From contig NZ_JAUSUH010000004.1 in assembly GCF_030813595.1 (NCBI RefSeq), forward strand, positions 124,001 to 188,000: a stretch of DNA of 64,000 nt, in the 5' to 3' direction. Positions 27,472 through 36,023 of this stretch are shown here, one piece after another (the stretch's first letter is position 1; every line of letters begins with the position of its first letter). Position numbers and translations under genes: made by a program. Source of the DNA: Ancylobacter vacuolatus (GTDB lineage Bacteria; Pseudomonadota; Alphaproteobacteria; Rhizobiales; Xanthobacteraceae). Under the pieces are notes generated by a model that searched no databases, was not told the origin of the DNA, and was given only the letters and a program-made list of their open reading frames with translations.

Positions 27472-28257
27472 TCAGATGACCAGCGAAGCGAAATGGCGCC
27501 GCACCGCCTGGGCGAGGCTGAGTGCGGTAACGACCGACGTCTTGGGATTGTCGGGTGAGGGCCGATTGGCAAAGCGCAGCGTGGCGGTGCCGGCCGGGCT
27601 CTCGATCTCGATCTCATGCGTGTTGCCGCTCACCGCCGGGTCGGCGATGACCTGCACGCTCACCACAGCCGGACCGGCCGCCAGCGCAACGGTCAGCCCG
27701 GCATTGAGATTGCGCGGGTAGCGGCGGGCCGCCTCCGCCGCGTTTCCCTCGAACAGCACGATCGCCGAGGCGAGACTTTCCGACGCGTGCCCCAGCGCCG
27801 CCAGTTCGGCGCGCCACGCGGCCGGCGGCTTGCGGGAGATATAGCGCACCTTTGCGCCCCCGATCCCCGCCACGGCGGCGAGATAGTCGAGCCCGCCAAT
27901 GGCGCCGGCCGGCACGATGAGCCGGGCGCCACTTTCCTGCGCGGCAGCGGTGAGGCGTTGCAGCAGGCTTTCATCGGCCAGCGCACCGGTGGAAGCGACG
28001 ACGAGGCTGATGCCGGCCTTGAGCAGCAGCGGCCCATATTGCGCCACCGCGCTTTGCCCCGCCGCCTCGACGACCAAAGCGGGCCGGGCAACGATGAGCG
28101 CCGCCACGTCAGGCAGGGCCCGGATGTTGGGGGGCAATTCGGCCGCATGGTGCGTCAGCACAGCAAGGCGATGGGCGGGGTCGCAGCCGAGATCGGCGGT
28201 CAGCGCCCGGCCAATGGCGCCGAAACCGATGAGAGCGATGTCTCGCGCGGCGCCCAT
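27472..28257 (-). CDS. Aspartate dehydrogenase-like oxidoreductase
   Basis: 261 residues from the ATG at 28257. Rossmann motif IALIGFGAIGRAL at the start, VVEAAGQSAV and VPAGAIGGLDYL in the middle, and GNTHEIEIES near the end, where the His fits the catalytic His of L-aspartate dehydrogenases (NadX type). It would catalyse NAD(P)-linked oxidative deamination or imine reduction of an aspartate-like compound. In this operon it may act on the product of the mutase-like enzyme, which is inference. Confidence 0.8.
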   Translation of the reverse strand: MGAARDIALIGFGAIGRALTADLGCDPAHRLAVLTHHAAELPPNIRALPDVAALIVARPALVVEAAGQSAVAQYGPLLLKAGISLVVASTGALADESLLQRLTAAAQESGARLIVPAGAIGGLDYLAAVAGIGGAKVRYISRKPPAAWRAELAALGHASESLASAIVLFEGNAAEAARRYPRNLNAGLTVALAAGPAVVSVQVIADPAVSGNTHEIEIESPAGTATLRFANRPSPDNPKTSVVTALSLAQAVRRHFASLVI

Positions 28258-28261
28258 CACC

Positions 28262-29014
28262 TCACCAGGCCGACATGCCGCCATCGACGGTGAACATGGC
28301 ACCGGTGGCGAAGGAGGCTTCATCGGAGGCGAGCCAGAGGATGGCGTTGGCAATCTCCACCGGCTGCGCCCAGCGATTGATCGGCGAGCGCGCCTTGAGC
28401 TTGGCCTTGAAACTCTCGGGGTCGGGATGGTTCTCGACCATTCTGTCGAAATAGCTCGACCAGGTGACGCCCGGCGCCACGCAGTTCACCCTTATGTTCT
28501 GCTCGGCATGGTCGAGCGCCATCGCCTTGGTGAGCGCCGCGACGCCCCCCTTGGAGGCGACATAGGCGGCGCGGTCGAAGATGCCGACGGAGGCGACGTT
28601 CGAGGCGGTGTTGACGATGGTGCCGCCGCCCTGAGCCGCCATGACCGGAATCGCGTGCTTGCAGCACAGGAACACGCCCTTGAGGTTGACCGCCATCAGT
28701 GCATCCCACGCGTCCTCCTCGGTATTTACAACCGTACCGGGGATGCCGTAGCCAGCATTGTTGGCGAGGATGTCGAGCCGGCCGAAACGCTCTACCGCGC
28801 TTTCCACCATGCGCTTCACCTCGTCGCTGCGGCTGACGTCGACGGCGATGGCGGCGGCATTCGGGCCGAGGCGTTCGGCGACCTGCGCGGCCCCCTCGCC
28901 ATTGCGGTCTGCCAGCAGGACGCGGGCACCTTCCCGCACGAAAAGCTCGGCCGCCGATTCACCGATGCCGGCGGCAGAGCCAGTGATGATGGCGACCTTG
29001 TCTTTGAGACGCAT
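28262..29014 (-). CDS. Short-chain dehydrogenase/reductase
   Basis: 250 residues from the ATG at 29014. Classical SDR landmarks: TGSAAGIG (cofactor loop), NNAGYG, the Ser of NTASN, the YVASK catalytic Tyr and Lys, and GAMFTVDGG at the end. The acidic residue after strand 2 (LLADRNG) suggests NAD preference. It lies between the cupin and aspartate dehydrogenase-like genes in the minus-strand operon. A second SDR ends the plus-strand operon at 36017. Confidence 0.92.
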   Translation of the reverse strand: MRLKDKVAIITGSAAGIGESAAELFVREGARVLLADRNGEGAAQVAERLGPNAAAIAVDVSRSDEVKRMVESAVERFGRLDILANNAGYGIPGTVVNTEEDAWDALMAVNLKGVFLCCKHAIPVMAAQGGGTIVNTASNVASVGIFDRAAYVASKGGVAALTKAMALDHAEQNIRVNCVAPGVTWSSYFDRMVENHPDPESFKAKLKARSPINRWAQPVEIANAILWLASDEASFATGAMFTVDGGMSAW

Positions 29015-29069
29015 GGATTCCTCGATCGTCGGGAAGGGCACGAACGCGCGGGCCTGTGGGCACGTCGGC

Positions 29070-29612
29070 TCAGGGCTGGCGCTGGTCGTCCGGCTGGGCC
29101 GCGAACACGGTGTCGCGCTCGATCTGCAGCACGTTCTCGGGCCGCGGGAACGGCTCGGGCGTCGGCTCGTCCGGCTGACGGGGACGGCCGATCAGGCGGA
29201 AGAAATCCTCCAGCCCGTTGGGCACGATGAGCCACGTCCAGAGGATGTCCTCGGTGCCCTCATTGATGAACATGTGCCGGCGGTTGCGGCCGATGAAAAA
29301 GGCCGAGCCCGACTGCATCTCGTGGCTCACGCCCTCGACCACGGCACGGCCCTTGCCACGGATGACGAAGATGACTTCCTCATTGCGGTCATGGGCATGC
29401 TCGCGCACATAACCGCCCGGCGGCACGGTCTGGGTTCCGAAGCCTATCGGAAACTCCATCGGCACGAGATGCGGGGCGAAGATCACGTCGATATGGCCAT
29501 TGGCCGGCACGGGCTGCCAGTAGCTGACCTCCTCGCCCGGCTGTTTCACCAGCACATCGCCGAGATGGGAGGTGTCGCCCGCCTGGGCCGACCGGCCCGC
29601 CTGTTCCGACAT
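29070..29612 (-). CDS. Cupin-domain protein, first gene of minus-strand operon
   Basis: 180 residues from the ATG at 29612, with GGAG eight bases upstream. The cupin metal motifs are recognisable: GGYVREHAHDRNEEVIFVIRG (motif 1, His, His, Glu) and FIGRNRRHMFINEG (motif 2). It could be a dioxygenase or isomerase, or a binding protein. The gene starts 30 bases from a palindromic GntR-type operator at 29642, so its expression is likely controlled by the divergent regulator. Confidence 0.85.
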   Translation of the reverse strand: MSEQAGRSAQAGDTSHLGDVLVKQPGEEVSYWQPVPANGHIDVIFAPHLVPMEFPIGFGTQTVPPGGYVREHAHDRNEEVIFVIRGKGRAVVEGVSHEMQSGSAFFIGRNRRHMFINEGTEDILWTWLIVPNGLEDFFRLIGRPRQPDEPTPEPFPRPENVLQIERDTVFAAQPDDQRQP

Positions 29613-29641
29613 GAGTCTGCTCCGTTCGCCGGGGAGATAAT

Positions 29642-29656
29642 TGAATACAATATTCA
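29642..29656. promoter_or_regulatory. Operator 1 for the divergent GntR regulator
   Basis: TGAATA and TATTCA flank CAA, a perfect palindrome with a three-base centre. The same GAATA-NNN-TATTC core recurs 106 bases away in front of the GntR gene. It lies 30 bases upstream of the cupin start. Confidence 0.75.
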
Positions 29657-29747
29657 GCCTAGACACTCAGAAAGGAGAATAAAAGATGAAAAAATAGGCA
29701 TATATAACCCATTTTTGCCTAATAATTGTTCTTGTTGATCCGTATCA

Positions 29748-29766
29748 ATTGAATATCGTATTCAAT
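29748..29766. promoter_or_regulatory. Operator 2 for the GntR regulator (autoregulatory)
   Basis: ATTGAATA and TATTCAAT flank TCG: 8-bp perfect arms with a three-base centre. It ends 14 bases before the GntR ATG, next to the ribosome site, which suits autorepression. The core is shared with the site at 29642. Confidence 0.8.
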
Positions 29767-29780
29767 ATGGAGCTTGTGGA

Positions 29781-30455
29781 ATGGTCGTGAAAATCGGTCG
29801 TCAGTCGTTGACGGACCAAATCGTCACCGAATTGCGGCGCCAGATCATCATCGGTCAGCTGCCCGAAGGCGCCCCGCTGCGCCAAGAGAAGCTGGCCACC
29901 GAGTTGGGGGTTTCCCGTGTCCCTCTGCGCGAGGCGATCCGCCAGCTGGAGGCCGAGGGCCTCGTCGTGTCGGAGCTGCACAAGGGGACGGTAGTGTCGT
30001 CCCTGTCGCTGGAGGAGATCGAGGAACTTTTCGAAATCCGTGCGCGCATGGAAACCTGGCTGTTCGAAACGGCCATTCCGCGCCTGACGGAAGAGGATTT
30101 CGCCCTTGCCGAGGCGGTGACGGACGAAGCCATGGCGAGCGGCAGCGTCGAGAACTGGGGCGAGCTGAACTGGCGCTTCCACGAGGCGCTGTATCGCCCG
30201 AGCGGTCATCTGATCGCGCTCAAACTGCTGCGCACCGTGCACGACCACGCCAATCGCTACGTGAACCTGCAGATCGCGGTTGCGGAAGATGTCGAACGCG
30301 AGCTCGCCGACCATCGCGCGCTCATCGCCTTTGCCCGGCTCGGCGATATCCGCCGGGGCGTGGACACGCTGCGGGCACACATTCAGCGGGTCTCGCGCAA
30401 CCTCATCGCGTCGCTGGCCGAAGGCCGGATGGGGAAGGCGCGCGACATAGCTTGA
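29781..30455 (+). CDS. GntR family transcriptional regulator, FCD subgroup
   Basis: 224 residues. The N-terminal winged helix reads LTDQIVTELRRQIIIGQLPEGAPLRQEKLA, then GVSRVPLREAIRQLEAEGLV. The C-terminal helical FCD domain has the metal or ligand His and Asp residues (FHEALYRPSG, DHRALIAFA). It divides two operons and sits beside two matching palindromes, so it very probably represses both, with a pathway metabolite as inducer. Confidence 0.92.
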   Translation: MVVKIGRQSLTDQIVTELRRQIIIGQLPEGAPLRQEKLATELGVSRVPLREAIRQLEAEGLVVSELHKGTVVSSLSLEEIEELFEIRARMETWLFETAIPRLTEEDFALAEAVTDEAMASGSVENWGELNWRFHEALYRPSGHLIALKLLRTVHDHANRYVNLQIAVAEDVERELADHRALIAFARLGDIRRGVDTLRAHIQRVSRNLIASLAEGRMGKARDIA

Positions 30456-30529
30456 AGAACGGGCTGCCGGCGCGTGTTGGCACCCTGAAGCAACGGTCCG
30501 GAACGGACCCCAGAGAGAAGGGAACTGAC

Positions 30530-31636
30530 ATGCGTATCAAGAGCATACTCTACGCTGCCGTTGCCGTGGCCGCGCTGACGGGAGCGGCGCGCGCCGATAT
30601 CCTCATCGGCACAGCAGGTCCGACGACCAACGCCGAGGCTCTCTTCGGCACCACGTGGCAGAACGGCATGGAACTCGCCGTGCGCCAGGCCAATGCGGCG
30701 GGCGGCGTTCATGGCCAGAAGCTCGTCCTGGTGCGCGACGACGATGGTGGCGACCCCAAGCAGGGCACGCTGATCGCGCAGAAGCACTGCGACGAGACCG
30801 GCATGCTTGCCGTCGTCGCCAATTTCAACAGCGGCGTGACCATCCCGTCTTCCGATGTCTACAATCGCTGCGGCATGCCGCAGGTGACCAACGCCTCGAA
30901 CCCGAAGGTCACCAAGGCCGGCTACAAGAACCTGTTCCGGCCCATCGCCAACGACCTCTCGCAAGGCTCGGCCCCGGCCGATTACGCGCTTGCCAAGCTC
31001 GGCGCCAAGAAGGCCGCCGTCGTGCATGACAAGCAGGCCTTCGGCCAGGGGGTGGCCGAGGTGTTCCGCGAGAACTTCACCAAGGGCGGTGGCACCATCA
31101 CCTCCTTCTCCGGCATTGCCCAGACCGATGTCGATTTCAGCGCCCTGCTCTCCTCCATCCGCGCCGAAAACCCCGACGTGGTGTATTTCGGCGGCGTCAT
31201 GCCGGCGGTCGGCCTGTTCGTGAAGCAGGCCCGCGAGCTCGGCATCAAGGCGACCTTCTTCGCCGCCGACAGCGCCTTCACCCCGGACTTCATCGCCGGC
31301 GCCGGGCCCGCCTCCGAGGGCACGGTCGTTTCCTTCCAGGCCCCGCCCTACGATTCCTCGCCCGCCCTGCAGAAGTTCGCGACCGACTACAAGGCGGCGT
31401 TCGGCGAGGATCCCGGCCCGTACTCGGCCTATGGCTATGTCGAGGCCACCATCATCATCAAGGCGATGGAGAAGGCGCCGACCCCGCTCACCCGCGCGGG
31501 CATCGCTTCCGAAATCGCCAAGAGCGACTTTGACGGGCTGGTCGGCCACGTCGCCTTCACCCCGGCAGGCGAGCTCCAGAAGCCCTTCCTGTTCCTCTAT
31601 GCGGTCAAGGACGGCAAGTTCGCGCTGGTCCAGTAG
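30530..31636 (+). CDS. Branched-chain amino acid-type ABC substrate-binding protein
   Basis: 368 residues from the ATG at 30530, with AGGGAAC just upstream. A signal peptide ends at ARADI. The mature protein is a LivK-type two-lobe binder: ILIGTAGPTTNAEALFGTTWQNG, then RDDDGGDPKQGTLIAQK and DFSALLSSIRAENPDVVYFGG. Such proteins bind hydrophobic or other amino acids, including proline-like ligands. First transport gene of the plus-strand operon, 74 bases after the GntR gene. A short palindrome (30495-30509) lies in the leader. Confidence 0.93.
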   Translation: MRIKSILYAAVAVAALTGAARADILIGTAGPTTNAEALFGTTWQNGMELAVRQANAAGGVHGQKLVLVRDDDGGDPKQGTLIAQKHCDETGMLAVVANFNSGVTIPSSDVYNRCGMPQVTNASNPKVTKAGYKNLFRPIANDLSQGSAPADYALAKLGAKKAAVVHDKQAFGQGVAEVFRENFTKGGGTITSFSGIAQTDVDFSALLSSIRAENPDVVYFGGVMPAVGLFVKQARELGIKATFFAADSAFTPDFIAGAGPASEGTVVSFQAPPYDSSPALQKFATDYKAAFGEDPGPYSAYGYVEATIIIKAMEKAPTPLTRAGIASEIAKSDFDGLVGHVAFTPAGELQKPFLFLYAVKDGKFALVQ

Positions 31637-31782
31637 CGCGCCGCCTTCCCGAAACGGGTTTGCTTCATCGAACGGCCCCCTCCCGTCTCGTGAAGCCTCC
31701 TGGTCCGGCGCTGGCGCGCCCCCGCGCGCTGCGCCGGACCTCTTTCCGCCCGCTACCGCAAGCAACGGACCGAAAGGCTGAC

Positions 31783-32724
31783 ATGGGCGCCCTCATTCTC
31801 CAGCAGACGATCAACGCCCTCACCGTCGGGTCGATCTACGCGCTCATCGCGCTCGGCTACACGATGGTCTATGGCGTGCTTCGGCTCATCAATTTCGCCC
31901 ATAGCGAACTGTTCACCGCCGGCGCTTTCATCGGCCTCGCGCTTGCCGGCGCGCTGGGCATTGCCGGCCACCCGACGGGCGGGCTGCTCGTGGGGCTCAT
32001 CACCTTCGTGCTCGTCGGCCTCGTCGGCGTCAGCGTCGAGATCGTGGCCTACCGCCCGCTGCGCGGCACCTCGCGCCTGGCGCCGATGCTCTCGGCTCTC
32101 GGCATGGCGGTGGTGATCCAGAACGCGGTGATGCTGATCGGCGGCCGCCGGCCGATGATCTATCCCTCTTTCCTGCCGTCGGGTGCGATCGACGTCTTCG
32201 GCGCCGTCGTCAGCTACAAGCAGATCACCATCTTCCTCGTCGCGGTGGTGCTGATGGTCGGGCTCGAACTGTTCGTGAACCGCACCAATCTCGGCGTGCG
32301 CATCCGCGCCGTGGCCGAGAATGCCGAGACCGCCTCGCTGGTCGGCATCAATCCGAACATGGCGATCTCGCTGATCTTCTTCATCGGCCCCGGCCTCGGC
32401 GCCGTCGCCGGCATCCTCTATTCGTCCTTCTACGGCGTGGCGACCTTCACCATGGGTTTCGTCATCGGCATGAAGGCGTTCACCGCCGCCATTCTCGGCG
32501 GCATCGGGTCGATCCCCGGCGCGGTGCTCGGCGGGTTCCTGCTCGGCGCCATCGAGACCTTCGGCACCGCCTGGATGCCGGTGCTGACCGGCGGCGTCAT
32601 CGGCACGGAATATCGCGACATCTTCGCCTTCTCCGTCCTCGTCCTGATCCTGCTGTTCCGCCCCGCCGGCCTGCTCGGCGAGCATGTCAGCGAAGAAACC
32701 AGGGTGTACAAGAGTGACTTCTGA
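31783..32724 (+). CDS. livH: Liv-type ABC permease, LivH
   Basis: 313 residues from the ATG at 31783, with about eight membrane spans. Landmarks are TVGSIYALIALGYTMVYGVLRLINFAH at the start, the ENAETASLVGIN cytoplasmic loop that contacts the ATPase, and AILGGIGSIPGAVLGG. It forms the inner membrane channel with LivM. The next gene overlaps its end. Confidence 0.93.
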   Translation: MGALILQQTINALTVGSIYALIALGYTMVYGVLRLINFAHSELFTAGAFIGLALAGALGIAGHPTGGLLVGLITFVLVGLVGVSVEIVAYRPLRGTSRLAPMLSALGMAVVIQNAVMLIGGRRPMIYPSFLPSGAIDVFGAVVSYKQITIFLVAVVLMVGLELFVNRTNLGVRIRAVAENAETASLVGINPNMAISLIFFIGPGLGAVAGILYSSFYGVATFTMGFVIGMKAFTAAILGGIGSIPGAVLGGFLLGAIETFGTAWMPVLTGGVIGTEYRDIFAFSVLVLILLFRPAGLLGEHVSEETRVYKSDF

Positions 32725-33748
32725 CGCACCGAATACAGGCGGAGCGGCGGCCGGCGCGCAGAGCGCGGCCCCTGCCCGCACGATGCGGGTGTGGCCCGGC
32801 GCGCTCGCCATGGCGCTGCTGCCGGTGCTGGCGCTGATCGCCGGGCAGTTCCTGCCGGCCTATCCGCTGCGCATCCTCGACATGATCCTGCTCTATGCCA
32901 TCCTCGGCCTGGGGCTGAACATCATCGTCGGCTATGCCGGGCTGCTCGACCTCGGCTATGTCGCCTTCTACGCCATCGGCGCCTATTCCTGGGCGCTGCT
33001 GGCCTCCGGCCAGTTCGACATCCACCTGCCCTTCGCGCTGGTGCTGCTGATCGGCGCCAGCCTCGCCGGCCTCGCCGGCATCTTGCTCGGCATTCCGGTG
33101 CTGCGGCTGCGCGGCGACTATCTCGCCATCGTCACGCTCGGCTTCGGCGAGATCATCCGCGTGCTGATGAACAATCTCGACGGCGTGACCAATGGCCCGC
33201 AGGGAATCGCGCGCATCGACGAGGCGCACCTGTTCGGCTGGACGCTGAGCACGCCGCACGACTTCCTCTATCTGCTCGTCGCGATGCTGGTCGTCGTCTT
33301 CCTGTTCGTCTGGCGCATCCAGGAGAGCGCGCTCGGCACCGCCTTGTCCGCCGTGCGCGAGGACCAGGACGCCGCGCGCGGCTGTGGCATCGACACGACG
33401 CGGGTCAAGCTCGTCGCCTTTGCCTTCAGCGCCTTCGTCGGGGGCGGGTGCGGCGTGGTGTTCGCCGCCATGCAGCGTTTCGTCAGCCCGGAGAGCTTCA
33501 CCTTCTGGGAGTCGCTGATCATCGTGCTGGTGATCGTGATCGGGGGTCTTGGCAACCCGTTTGGGGCGCTGCTTGGCGCGACGCTGCTGATCCTCATTCC
33601 CGAGCTGCTGCGCGCCTATGCCGACTATCGGCTGCTGCTCTACGGGATGGCGCTGGTCATCATCATCCTCGCCCGTCCGCGCGGCATCATCAGCCGTCCG
33701 TTCGGCCCGACCTGGCTGATGCGACGGCTGGGAGGCGGCAAATGCTGA
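32714..33748 (+). CDS. livM: Liv-type ABC permease, LivM
   Basis: 344 residues from a GTG at 32714, overlapping livH by 11 bases; an in-frame ATG at 32684 would overlap further and is the alternative. About ten membrane spans. Typical blocks are YAILGLGLNIIVGYAGLLDLGYVAFYAIGAY and VREDQDAARGCGID, followed by GGLGNPFGALLGA. Second half of the channel. Stop and next start overlap. Confidence 0.92.
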   Translation: MTSDAPNTGGAAAGAQSAAPARTMRVWPGALAMALLPVLALIAGQFLPAYPLRILDMILLYAILGLGLNIIVGYAGLLDLGYVAFYAIGAYSWALLASGQFDIHLPFALVLLIGASLAGLAGILLGIPVLRLRGDYLAIVTLGFGEIIRVLMNNLDGVTNGPQGIARIDEAHLFGWTLSTPHDFLYLLVAMLVVVFLFVWRIQESALGTALSAVREDQDAARGCGIDTTRVKLVAFAFSAFVGGGCGVVFAAMQRFVSPESFTFWESLIIVLVIVIGGLGNPFGALLGATLLILIPELLRAYADYRLLLYGMALVIIILARPRGIISRPFGPTWLMRRLGGGKC

Positions 33749-34581
33749 CATTCGACCATGTCACCAAGCAGTTCGGCGCGCTGAAGGCGATCGACGACGT
33801 CTCCTTCGCGGTGAAGCCCGGCATCATCACCGCGGTGATCGGGCCGAACGGCGCCGGCAAGTCCACCCTCGTCAACATGGCGGCCGGCTCCTACGGCGTC
33901 AGTTCCGGTCGCATACTGGTCGATGGCGTGGAATTGCAGCGGCTGCCCAAGCACCGCATCGCCCATGCTGGGCTGGCGCGGACCTACCAGAACATCCGCC
34001 TGTTCGACGCCATGAGCGTGGTGAAGAACCTCGAAGTGGCGCTCGTCCCGCCACGGATCGGCCGGCTCGTCGCCGACACGTTCGGCCTCACCCCCCGGGC
34101 GGCGGCCGAGGAGCGGCGCGCACGCTGCCACGCGGTGCTCGATCGCCTCGGCCTCGGCCCGTATGCGGAGCGGCAGGCGGGTAGCCTCGCCTATGGCCAG
34201 CAGAAGCTGGTCGAGCTGGCCCGCGCCGTGGTCGCCGGCCCGCGCGTGCTGCTGCTCGACGAGCCGGCCGCCGGGCTCAACCATGGCGAGACCGAGCAGC
34301 TCAAGCAGCACATTCTCGCTTTGCGCGCGCCCGACCTCGCCATGGTGCTGATCGAGCACGACATGAAGCTCATCATGTCCATCTCCGACACCATCGTCGT
34401 GATGGAGCGCGGGCGGGTGCTCGCGCAGGGCACCGCCGCCGAAATCCGGGCCAACATCGAAGTGCAGGAGGCGTATCTTGGCCAGCCAGGAGCCATCAAG
34501 GACATCGAGGCCGCTGCTCGCGGTCGACGCAATCGAGTCCGGATACGGGAGGGTGAAGGTCTTACATGGCATCAGCCTTGA
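33742..34581 (+). CDS. livG: Liv-type ABC ATPase, LivG
   Basis: 279 residues. Walker A GPNGAGKST, a Q-loop near ARTYQNIRLF, signature-like LAYGQQK (LSYGQQ type), Walker B VLLLDEP, and EHDMKLIMSISD with the switch His. The start overlaps livM by seven bases. The C-terminus is longer than usual, because the frame continues about 30 residues into the livF start region. Confidence 0.92.
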   Translation: MLTFDHVTKQFGALKAIDDVSFAVKPGIITAVIGPNGAGKSTLVNMAAGSYGVSSGRILVDGVELQRLPKHRIAHAGLARTYQNIRLFDAMSVVKNLEVALVPPRIGRLVADTFGLTPRAAAEERRARCHAVLDRLGLGPYAERQAGSLAYGQQKLVELARAVVAGPRVLLLDEPAAGLNHGETEQLKQHILALRAPDLAMVLIEHDMKLIMSISDTIVVMERGRVLAQGTAAEIRANIEVQEAYLGQPGAIKDIEAAARGRRNRVRIREGEGLTWHQP

Positions 34582-35233
34582 GGTCCTGCCCGGCGAGATC
34601 GTCTGCCTGATCGGCCCCAATGGCGCGGGCAAGACCACGCTGCTGCGCACGATCAGCGGGCTGAACCGCGCCACGCGCGGGACCATCCGCTTCAAGGGCG
34701 AGGACGTCGCCGGGCTCAAGCCGCACCAGATGGTCCGGCGCGGCATCGGCCATTGCCCGGAAGGGCGGCGGGTCTTTCAGCTCTCGGTCGAGGAGAACCT
34801 CATCACCGGCTATATCGCCGGCCGGGGCAAGAGTTTCGCCGAGCTGCGCGACGAGGTGTACGGGCTGTTTCCGATCCTCGGCGAGCGGCGCCACCAGTCG
34901 GCGGGCCGGCTGTCGGGCGGCCAGCAGCAGATGGTGGCGATCGGCCGCGCGCTGATGGGCAGCCCCGAACTGCTGCTGCTCGACGAGCCCTCGCTCGGCC
35001 TCGCGCCGATCATCATCCACCAGATCTTCGAGATCGTGCTCAAGCTCGCCGAGAGCGGCGTGTCGATCATCCTCGTCGAGCAGAATATCGACCTGTCCTT
35101 CGAGGTGGCCGATTTCGTCTATGCGCTGGAGCACGGCGCGCTGCAATGTTCGGGACCGGCCGCGAAGATGGCCGCCGACCCCCGCATCAAGGACATCTAT
35201 CTGCCGGGCCTCGACAGCCACGGCGCGCACTGA
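34478..35233 (+). CDS. livF: Liv-type ABC ATPase, LivF
   Basis: 251 residues from a TTG at 34478 with a perfect AGGAGG site seven bases upstream. Its start lies 104 bases inside livG. Walker A GPNGAGKTT, signature LSGGQQQMVAIGRAL, Walker B LLLDEPSLGLAP, then EQNIDLSFEVAD. It pairs with LivG to drive uptake. The TTG start with strong site suggests adjustment of the subunit ratio. Confidence 0.9.
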   Translation: MASQEPSRTSRPLLAVDAIESGYGRVKVLHGISLEVLPGEIVCLIGPNGAGKTTLLRTISGLNRATRGTIRFKGEDVAGLKPHQMVRRGIGHCPEGRRVFQLSVEENLITGYIAGRGKSFAELRDEVYGLFPILGERRHQSAGRLSGGQQQMVAIGRALMGSPELLLLDEPSLGLAPIIIHQIFEIVLKLAESGVSIILVEQNIDLSFEVADFVYALEHGALQCSGPAAKMAADPRIKDIYLPGLDSHGAH

Positions 35234-35246
35234 GGCGGACAGCACG

Positions 35247-36017
35247 ATGTACAATCTTGACGGACGCGTCGCCCTCGTCACCGGCGGGGCGGTCGGCATC
35301 GGCCGCGGCATCGCCATCCGCCTCGCGCAGGAGGGCTGCGACGTCGCCCTTCTCGATCTCGACCTCGCCGGCGCGCGGGAAACGGCCGCTCTCGTACAGG
35401 CGGCCGGGCGCCGCGCGCTGGCGCTCGCCGTCGATGTGGCGGATGCCGAGGCGGTGGCGGCGGCGGTGGCAGAGATAAAGACCACGCTCGGACCGATCGA
35501 CATTGCCGTCAACAATGCGGGGATCACCGGGGTCGGCAGGGTGGTCGATCTCGAGCCCGCGGCCTGGCGGCGCATGTTCGCCATCAACACCGACAGCGTC
35601 TTCCATGTCGCCCGTGCGGTGCTGCCGGACATGATCGACCGCGGCGCCGGGCGCATCGTCAACATCGCCTCCTGGTTCGGCAAGATCGGCAAGCCGAGCT
35701 ATGCCGCCTATTCCGCCTCGAAGGCGGCGGTGATCGTGTTCACCCAGGCGCTGGCCGCCGAGGTCGCCCCGCTCGGCATCAACGTCAACGCCGTCTGTCC
35801 CGGCTCGATCGTCGGCACAAAAATGCGCGACGACGCCGACCGGATGTCCCGCGAGCAGGGGCTGCCCACCGCGAAAGAGCGCGAGCACCTCATCCCGATC
35901 GGCCGCGTCGGCGAACCCGACGACATCGCCCGCGTCGTCGCCTTCCTCGCCTCGGACGAATCCGCCTACATGACCGGGCAGGCGATCAACGTCACCGGCG
36001 GGTTGTGGATGAACTGA
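35247..36017 (+). CDS. Short-chain dehydrogenase/reductase, end of Liv operon
   Basis: 256 residues from the ATG at 35247, 13 bases after livF. SDR landmarks: TGGAVGIGRG, NNAGITG, Ser in NIASW, YSASK catalytic Tyr and Lys, and MTGQAINVTGG. It probably oxidises or reduces a hydroxyl of the imported compound. Being placed with the transporter under the GntR regulator, it likely serves the same pathway as the minus-strand genes. Confidence 0.9.
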   Translation: MYNLDGRVALVTGGAVGIGRGIAIRLAQEGCDVALLDLDLAGARETAALVQAAGRRALALAVDVADAEAVAAAVAEIKTTLGPIDIAVNNAGITGVGRVVDLEPAAWRRMFAINTDSVFHVARAVLPDMIDRGAGRIVNIASWFGKIGKPSYAAYSASKAAVIVFTQALAAEVAPLGINVNAVCPGSIVGTKMRDDADRMSREQGLPTAKEREHLIPIGRVGEPDDIARVVAFLASDESAYMTGQAINVTGGLWMN

Positions 36018-36023
36018 GCGCGC

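Noticed and set aside
23119-27721. Long plus-strand frames across the catabolic operon
   Set aside because: Antisense to B12 protein, epimerase and flavoprotein genes; no own features.
30495-30509. Palindrome GGTCCG-GAA-CGGACC as a third GntR operator
   Set aside because: Its sequence is unrelated to the GAATA-NNN-TATTC core; more likely a leader hairpin before the binding protein gene.
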